Source: Puccinia triticina
Lineage: Eukaryota > Basidiomycota > Pucciniomycetes > Pucciniales > Pucciniaceae
Assembly: GCF_026914185.1 (NCBI RefSeq)
Contig: NC_070572.1
Span: forward strand, 372,001 to 436,000
Reading direction: 5' to 3'
DNA length: 64,000 nucleotides
The notes under the pieces are model-generated. The model was not told the origin of the DNA, did not search any database, and saw only the letters and a list, made by a program, of their open reading frames with translations. Within the stretch, counting starts at the first letter, position 1; each line of letters starts with the position of its first letter. Positions 59,001 to 64,000 of this stretch are shown piece by piece. The translations under genes and the position numbers were made by a program.

Positions 59001-59935
59001 CTCCCTTCTTAATTCCAAACATGCTTTCCAATTTCTTCTTGTTAGCTTGTTGATTGTTTCAATCCTGGTGCCTCCCCCCAAAGCTGATTAATGGAATGGA
59101 AGGTAGTAGCACTGTGTAGAAGAAAGTCAGAGTTGATGATAGATTACATGATAGTTATTCATATTCATATCAAGTGCATCCATTCTCATTGTGATTTGGA
59201 GCACATCTCACATCTCATTACACAAACTTATTTTTAGACAACTGAATTCACATCAAGGCACATCAAATAATCACATTAGGATATTACAGGTAAACAAAAC
59301 AGCTACATGTGACCTGATTTTCCACATATATTGGAGTTACCACTCTCAAATGATAAGATATAAATGGGTAGGCTGGTTTCAAGTGAGACTTAAGTGGAGG
59401 TAATATTTTGCAATAAGTTAATCACAATATGAAAGTTGATGTTAAAAATACTGGAGCTGGATATTTACAAATTCAGGGCTGCAGAGAGAACCCTCAATCT
59501 TCAATAAAAAGCTTTGATATGAGATGCCCTGTTTGGATGAACCCATGTGCACTATAAAGGGGCAAATTTATAACATGTGCCCCAAGTTTTGACCCCCATC
59601 CCACCAACTTTTAGAATCCCTGGGTGTCACATATCATCAATATGCCCATTAAACAATTGTTAACACAGGTGTAGCATGTTAACATCAAGTGGTTGATCTT
59701 TTTTTGAACCCTGTTAAAGCAATCTCACTGAGAGTGTGAAATTGAAATTTGATGATCTAGGCAGCTTGCACAAGAAAACAAGTCTGGCTAGCCTGCCAAT
59801 GGGGGATAATACATTTTGGGTTTGCAGCGGCGGAGCCGCTTTGGTCTCTAGTATGTACATATAGCTGGGATATCAAGCTGGCAGGTGCTGGACTTATCCC
59901 CAAATACCCCCCCCCCCCTCCTCCCCTGCCTTCCG

Positions 59936-60016
59936 GGTAAGCTGGGGTGGTACCTGGGCAGGGTAAGCTGGGGCGGTACCTGGGCAGGGTAAGCTGGGGC
60001 GGTACCTGGGCAGGTA
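59936..60016. repeat. Short tandem repeat, about 26 bp, three copies
   Basis: The unit GGGTAAGCTGGGGCGGTACC followed by TGGGCA occurs three times directly before the solo LTR. It is part of the GC-rich hAT subterminal region. Confidence 0.75.
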
Positions 60017-60021
60017 CCCGG

Positions 60022-60998
60022 TGTGGTAGACGGAAAAGTGGAAAAATAAAAAGTTTTTTCTATGCCACATAATTACTCATACTAGGCCTCAGTATACCAT
60101 CAAATGGACCCCATAAATGGATTCTACGGCCAATTTCACCACTGGAAGCACCCCTGTACCCCCTTTAGTGTGGAAGTTACACCTCATGGACACCTATCAC
60201 ACGGCCAGCCCCAGTAACCCAGCTGTCACCTGCCTTGACCCAAGTTTCACAGTAGTACCCATAAACACATCACAGGATACAAAAATACATCTCCCTGTCA
60301 AGCTGCACTCATTACATATTAACTACATACACTCCTTTATATACATAGTATGACATCATTTACACTGTTTCTGCAGCCTCAGACTTTGTGTATACACTAA
60401 TTCCCTCTGTATGACAGCTCATGCAGTCTACTGCATCCTTTTTCATGCGTTATAATTTTCTTATATATATTCCGACATCATGTATGCACCCTGGCATGTT
60501 TAGAATGTTCTGTTGTATATTCTGACACCACTCATGCGCCCCTGAGGGGTCATGACATCATTTTTATCTACTCCCACCAGTTAAAATTCCTCACCCTGTT
60601 GTCTAGATTAGCTGAAAACCTAACCCACAAGCCCCTTTGGGGCTCCCCTTTTGTCTATAAAAGGAGCTCTCTCCACCCCCAGTGGTCTGCTCCCCAGTTC
60701 CTCACCCAGAACTCACAAGTCACCCAACACTCATCCACATTCAAATCCTAAAACCCTTATAACAATAAATCAACCCTTATAACAACAATTCAACCCTTAT
60801 AAAAAAGTAATTAAAACACTTACACGTTGCCATTCAGACAGATTTCATCTGGAACAGACCAGACCTATCACTTAATGAAACTTGCCAAGCTGAGCTTGGT
60901 GGGTCTTATTGACTGATAACAGAAGGGCAGAGCTTGCAACTCCATCATACCCTTCACCATTCATCAAAAGGGTTTCATTACCACTTTTGAGTCTTACA
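60022..60998 (+). repeat. Solo LTR, TGTGG family (977 bp), nested in the hAT
   Basis: Starts TGTGGTAGACGG and ends GAGTCTTACA. It is homologous to the LTR at 4471-5406 in opposite orientation. The 4-bp duplication CCGG flanks it (60018-60021 and 60999-61002). Removing it together with one copy restores ACCCGGGTGCC, the sequence seen at the other hAT end (50818-50828). A TATA box lies at 60656-60663. Confidence 0.9.
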
Positions 60999-61146
60999 CC
61001 GGGTGCCGCACCTGTTTTACCCAAAAAACAGGCACCTGTACCCGCACTCGGCACCCGCGCACGGGTGCGCGGCGGGTGCCGGAGGTACCTGCCAACGGGT
61101 GCTGGGTACCTGCTGCGGGTCCAACGGCAGATTCTCTAGGGCTAAT

Positions 61147-61971
61147 TATAGTAGGAAACCAAATTAGCCCCCCGCTTACAGAAGGAGTTCCTGATGTGTA
61201 ATACCTCTATGGAGCTCAAATTATTTTCTACATAGTGTATTCATATGGCAAAAAAAAATCTGGGGGTGTTTGGAGCACCATAGAGATTGCCTTTGTACAA
61301 AATCCGCCAAATCAGCCCCTGGCTACACAAGGTGTCCATGAGGTGTGCTAATTCCGTGAAGCTCAAAATATGTTGCAAAAAGTGTATTCTTATGGCAGAA
61401 AAAATTTGGGGCAGTTTGGAGCACCATAGATAAGGTTTTGGCGGATTGCCTTTGTAGGAAATCTGCCAAATCACCCCCCTGGCTACACAAGGTGTCCCTG
61501 AGGTGTGCTAATGCCGTGAAGCTAAAAATGTGTTCTAGAGAGTGTATTATTATTGCAAAAAAAACTTTTGGAGTGTTTGGAGCACTGTAGCTAAGGTTTT
61601 GGGGGATTTCCTATTAAGGAAATCTGCCAAATTAACCCCCTGTTCCACAAGGCCTTCCTGATGTTTTCTACTGCTGTAAATCTCAAAATATTGTCTAGAC
61701 AGTGTATCTAAATGGGTGTAAAATTTGGGAGCGTTTGGGTGCTCCAGTGAGGAGATATGAAAATTTCTCTATTTTCTGGGTTTTTTTTTATCAAATTAAA
61801 ATCCCGACTCCTGTTTGGGATCACGAAAGTAAAATTCCAACTCCCAAAACGCCCCCGGGTCAAAATTTGGTCATGAGGACCCGGGGGAGACGTTGCGAAG
61901 CGGTCCGCGTGACGTAAACTCCAATTGGGAGTTGATTTTTTAATTTATGGGAGTCAATTTCTCAACCCCCT
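61147..61971. repeat. Right arm of the foldback element
   Basis: Inverted copy of 49235-50797. It contains three diverged copies of the GGAGCACCATAGATAAGG / GGCTACACAAGGTGTCC unit. No gene. Confidence 0.75.
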
Positions 61972-62499
61972 CTTTTTATTAGGCTCACCGGAAACACTGG
62001 GTGTTTTCTGCTGAACTCCTCAGTAAGGATTACTTCTACCACATTTTTACCATGTAGGTTTTTAATTACAAAGGGACCTACAAAGGCGGGTTTAAGTTTT
62101 TGACAACCTCCTAAATTGTTAAAATTCACAGTAGAAAGAAGTACTTTTTCCCCTATACAGAATTCTGCTTCTTTATGACTCTTGTCCCAGCACATCTTAC
62201 TATACTCTGCTGCTTCTTGGACACATTTAGCAGCATGTTTATTTATGGCTTCTAGAATTTGCTCAAAGTCTACAGCATTATCATTAAGAGTGTATTTAGG
62301 TAATCTGGGGATCCAACCTCTTTCCAAGATATATGGTGCTTCTTTAGTAGTAGAGTGCTTACTACTATTGTAGGCCATTTCTAGGGCAGGGAGTAAATTA
62401 ACCCAGTCATGTGTATACCCATCACTGTTCTTAAATTCTAGCCCAAAGGCGCAAAACCTTTGTAGAAGATCCTCTAGTGTCTGGATCATTCTTTCTGCT

Positions 62500-63447
62500 T
62501 AGAGATGGCCTCTTTCACCCGGGTACCCGCACCCGCGGTGTGTCAACACCCGCACCCGCACCCGGCACCCGCCAGCGTGTGCTTGGCGGGTATACCGGGT
62601 ACCTGCTGGCGGGTGCCGGGTGCAGGGGCGGGTACCCGCTCTGATATACTCACTGCGGTGAGAAATCCCTCCCGGTCAGCAATACATACACTCGCTGACC
62701 GGGAGGGATTACCACAGTCAGCAAGCTCATTGCGATGGCCGGGAGGGAGTCCTCCCAGCCATCAAGCCATTGATTATATCAATGAATGGGAGGGAGTCCT
62801 CCCAGCCATCAATTATATTGATGACCGGGAGGGAGGACTTCCTCCCGGTCATTGCAGGGAGTATATTGATGACCGGGAGGAAGTCCTCCCAGCCATCAAT
62901 TATATCAATGACCGGGAGGGAGTCCTCCCAGCCATCGATTATATTGATGACCGGGAGGGAGTCCTCCCAGCCATTGATTAGTTATCGATGACCAAGAGGA
63001 AGTCCTCCCAGCCATCGATGATATTGATGACCGGGAGGGAATCCTCCCGGTCATCAATATACTCGCTGACCCGGGGATTCCTCCCGGATTCCCGGGGGTA
63101 TAGTACCTCCTTGACCGGAGGGATCCCTCCAGTCAAAGAGGTGCACAAGCTTTTTGACTGGAGGGACTCCTCTGGTCAAGGAGTCCCTCCGGTTGAGGAG
63201 GTGTACACACCTCTGGGCGGAGGGATTGCTCCGCTTGAGGTGGTATGTACACCTCCCACCTCTTCAACTGGAGAGATCCCTCTGATCCATCTGGCCCACA
63301 AAGATGGGCGGGTACCCGGATGGGTACCCGTTTTTTTCCTGCCCAAAAACTGAACACCCGCACCCGCACCCGGCACCCGCCGGCGGGTGCTGAGCGGGTG
63401 TTCCGGGTACCTGCTGGCGGGTGCCGGGTACCCAAGTGCCATCTCTA
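62500..63447. mobile_element. Non-autonomous hAT element carrying a hairpin minisatellite
   Basis: Ends TAGAGATGGC and its complement. An exact 8-bp duplication TTTCTGCT flanks it (62492-62499 and 63448-63455), and the Gypsy-3 integrase frame is continuous when it is removed. Subterminal regions are GC-rich ACCCGCACCC / GGGTACCCG repeats like those of the large hAT. No transposase. Confidence 0.9.
62640..63070. repeat. 39-bp minisatellite with hairpin in each unit
   Basis: The unit includes TGATGACCGGGAGGGAGTCC and TCCCAGCCATCAATTATAT. Each unit holds GGGAGG-GAGT-CCTCCC, a small hairpin. About nine to ten units, increasingly irregular to 63260. Confidence 0.85.
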
Positions 63448-63918
63448 TTTCTGCTAGTCCGTCAGTTTGCGGATGATACACGGTTGAGAAGGCTAATCTG
63501 GTGGCCAGCATATCATGAAGATTCCTCCAAAATTCTGACGTGAATTTTGGGTCTCTGTCACTGATAATTATTTTTGGGATACCCACATCAGCCATGATTC
63601 TGTTCCAGAATAGCATAGCTACTTCCATGAGACTATGTAAATGGATGGCTAGAAAATATATCTGTGACATGTGTTTCAGTCAAGACTAAATAGTATGTCA
63701 CAACAGAAAGCTGTCAGAATTGGAGAAAAGAGGCGCCAGCCGTAGCTTTTATTTTAACTGGATGTCTGGGGGCGGATTTGCAGCCTGTAAATTTGCTAAG
63801 AAACCTGTGCAAGAAAAATATATGTAAGTGATCCTGAAACATGTCACAAAAAGCTGTTCTTTGAGTACTAAGCTCACGGAGATTTGGGCCTTTTTTCGCG
63901 GCAGTTTGGCTCACTGGC

Positions 63919-63999
63919 TCATTTTCTTTTGGATTTCCCTCTGGCATCTAGAATGGCGTGCAAGTGGTCGATGTACCTTCTTTCTGGCGGAGGAGCAAT
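63919..63999 (-). CDS. Possible 3' end of a minus-strand gene entering from beyond the window
   Basis: The frame reads IAPPPERRYIDHLHAILDAR and then a basic tail ending at TGA (63919-63921). It looks coding because of the clean open frame and charged C-terminus, but it is too short to identify. 63630-63918 contains only a motif-free open frame. Confidence 0.25.
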   Translation of the reverse strand: MAPPPERRYIDHLHAILDARGKSKRK

Positions 64000-64000
64000 C

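Larger units (their letters stand above)
54085..59851 (+). mobile_element. Helitron-3, non-autonomous, split by Helitron-2
   Basis: Starts TCCAAGTTTATTAAAGACAC after A54084, a variant of the Helitron-1 and -2 start. It ends at CTAG (59848-59851) before T, preceded by the hairpin GCGGC-GGA-GCCGC. Own sequence is 54085-54238 plus 57302-59851 (about 2.7 kb). It sits 47 bp upstream of the hAT transposase ATG. It carries Pro/Ser-rich short frames (58411-58947) but no Rep/helicase. Confidence 0.7.
50798..61138. mobile_element. hAT DNA transposon (10.3 kb including nested elements)
   Basis: Terminal inverted repeats TAGAGAATCTGCCGTTGGAC (50798) and its complement ending at 61138. An exact 8-bp duplication GGGCTAAT flanks it (50790-50797 and 61139-61146), the hAT hallmark. 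Both ends run into GC-rich ACCCGGGTGCC-type subterminal repeats. A decayed hAT transposase lies at 51034-54038. Helitron-3 with Helitron-2, and a solo LTR, inserted later; without them the element is about 3.6 kb. Confidence 0.85.
49235..61971. mobile_element. Giant palindromic foldback element inserted in Gypsy-3 pol, itself split by a hAT element
   Basis: The left arm (49235-50797) and right arm (61147-61971) are inverted copies of each other, starting GGGTTGAGAAATTGACTCCC on each side. They meet at a centre just beyond GCGGGGGGCTAATT once the hAT is removed. Each arm carries roughly 220-bp internal repeats (TAGCTACGGTGCTCCAA..., CACCTTGTGTAGCCAGGGG). The 5-bp duplication CTTTT (49230-49234 and 61972-61976) lies inside a Gypsy-3 pol codon run that is continuous when the element is removed. 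No coding capacity of its own. Net length is about 1.6 kb without nested elements. Confidence 0.7.
61972..63629 (-). pseudogene. Gypsy-3 integrase fragment, split by a hAT MITE
   Basis: The minus strand encodes the integrase catalytic region at 63629-63448 ([27 protein letters not shown]). After the MITE it continues at 62499-61972 ([16 protein letters not shown] to FPVSLIK). It is closely related to Gypsy-2 (for example [20 protein letters not shown]). It ends at 61972, where the foldback begins, and resumes at 49234. Upstream pol beyond 63629 is missing, so this is a truncated or further interrupted copy. Confidence 0.85.

Overview
The window looks like a transposon-saturated stretch of a basidiomycete genome, most likely a rust fungus (Pucciniales). 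The reasons are short GT-AG introns of about 50-120 bp in the few host genes, basidiomycete-type hAT and two-gene DNA transposons, chromodomain Ty3/Gypsy elements, short minus-strand Copia LTRs and many AT-rich MITEs starting with a GTGTTCAAAGTTG-like end. The organism call is an inference from style, not from a marker gene.

Layout. 1-664: last exons of an unrecognised host gene. 1667-5406: a minus-strand LTR retrotransposon remnant (5' LTR 4471-5406, leader, 699-aa gag-like protein, no pol and no second LTR). 5931-6310: two adjacent MITEs. 6507-18426: one solo Copia LTR, split first by an LTR-like element (6933-8867, itself carrying a Tc1-like MITE and a minisatellite) and then by a complete young Gypsy element, called Gypsy-1 here (8940-18346). 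18517-28018: a foldback repeat split by a second complete Gypsy element, Gypsy-2 (18668-27941). 28289-36936: two more Copia LTRs; the second is split by a 7.7-kb DNA transposon with two divergent intron-rich genes (29126-36858).

37285-41856 holds the one complete host gene that I could splice by hand: 14 exons, 978 aa, with a signal peptide, six two-exon Ig/Kre9-like repeat modules, a Ser/Thr stalk and a GPI-type tail. 42290-43580 has further unresolved minus-strand coding signal.

43624-64000 is a nested stack. A MITE is split by Helitron-1 (43649-46640), which carries a 46-bp hairpin minisatellite. A minus-strand Gypsy remnant (48175-63629) is split by a hAT MITE (62500-63447) and by a giant palindromic foldback element (49235-61971). 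That foldback is in turn split by an LTR-like element (49942-50679) and by a 10.3-kb hAT element (50798-61138). The hAT carries a decayed transposase (51034-54038), Helitron-3 (54085-59851) with Helitron-2 inside it (54239-57301), and a solo LTR (60022-60998). Most layers were delimited by matching target-site duplications or by an uninterrupted paralogous copy elsewhere in the window.

What works together: both Gypsy elements share a layout of LTR, primer-site-like leader, leader intron, small upstream ORF, gag-pol and purine tract. In both, the leader intron appears to assemble the upstream ORF's start codon across the splice junction. Gypsy-1 has an uninterrupted gag-pol and near-identical LTRs. 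Gypsy-2 has one nonsense codon and an altered protease motif. All coordinates, splice junctions and repeat counts were read by eye, and no alignment or database search was run.
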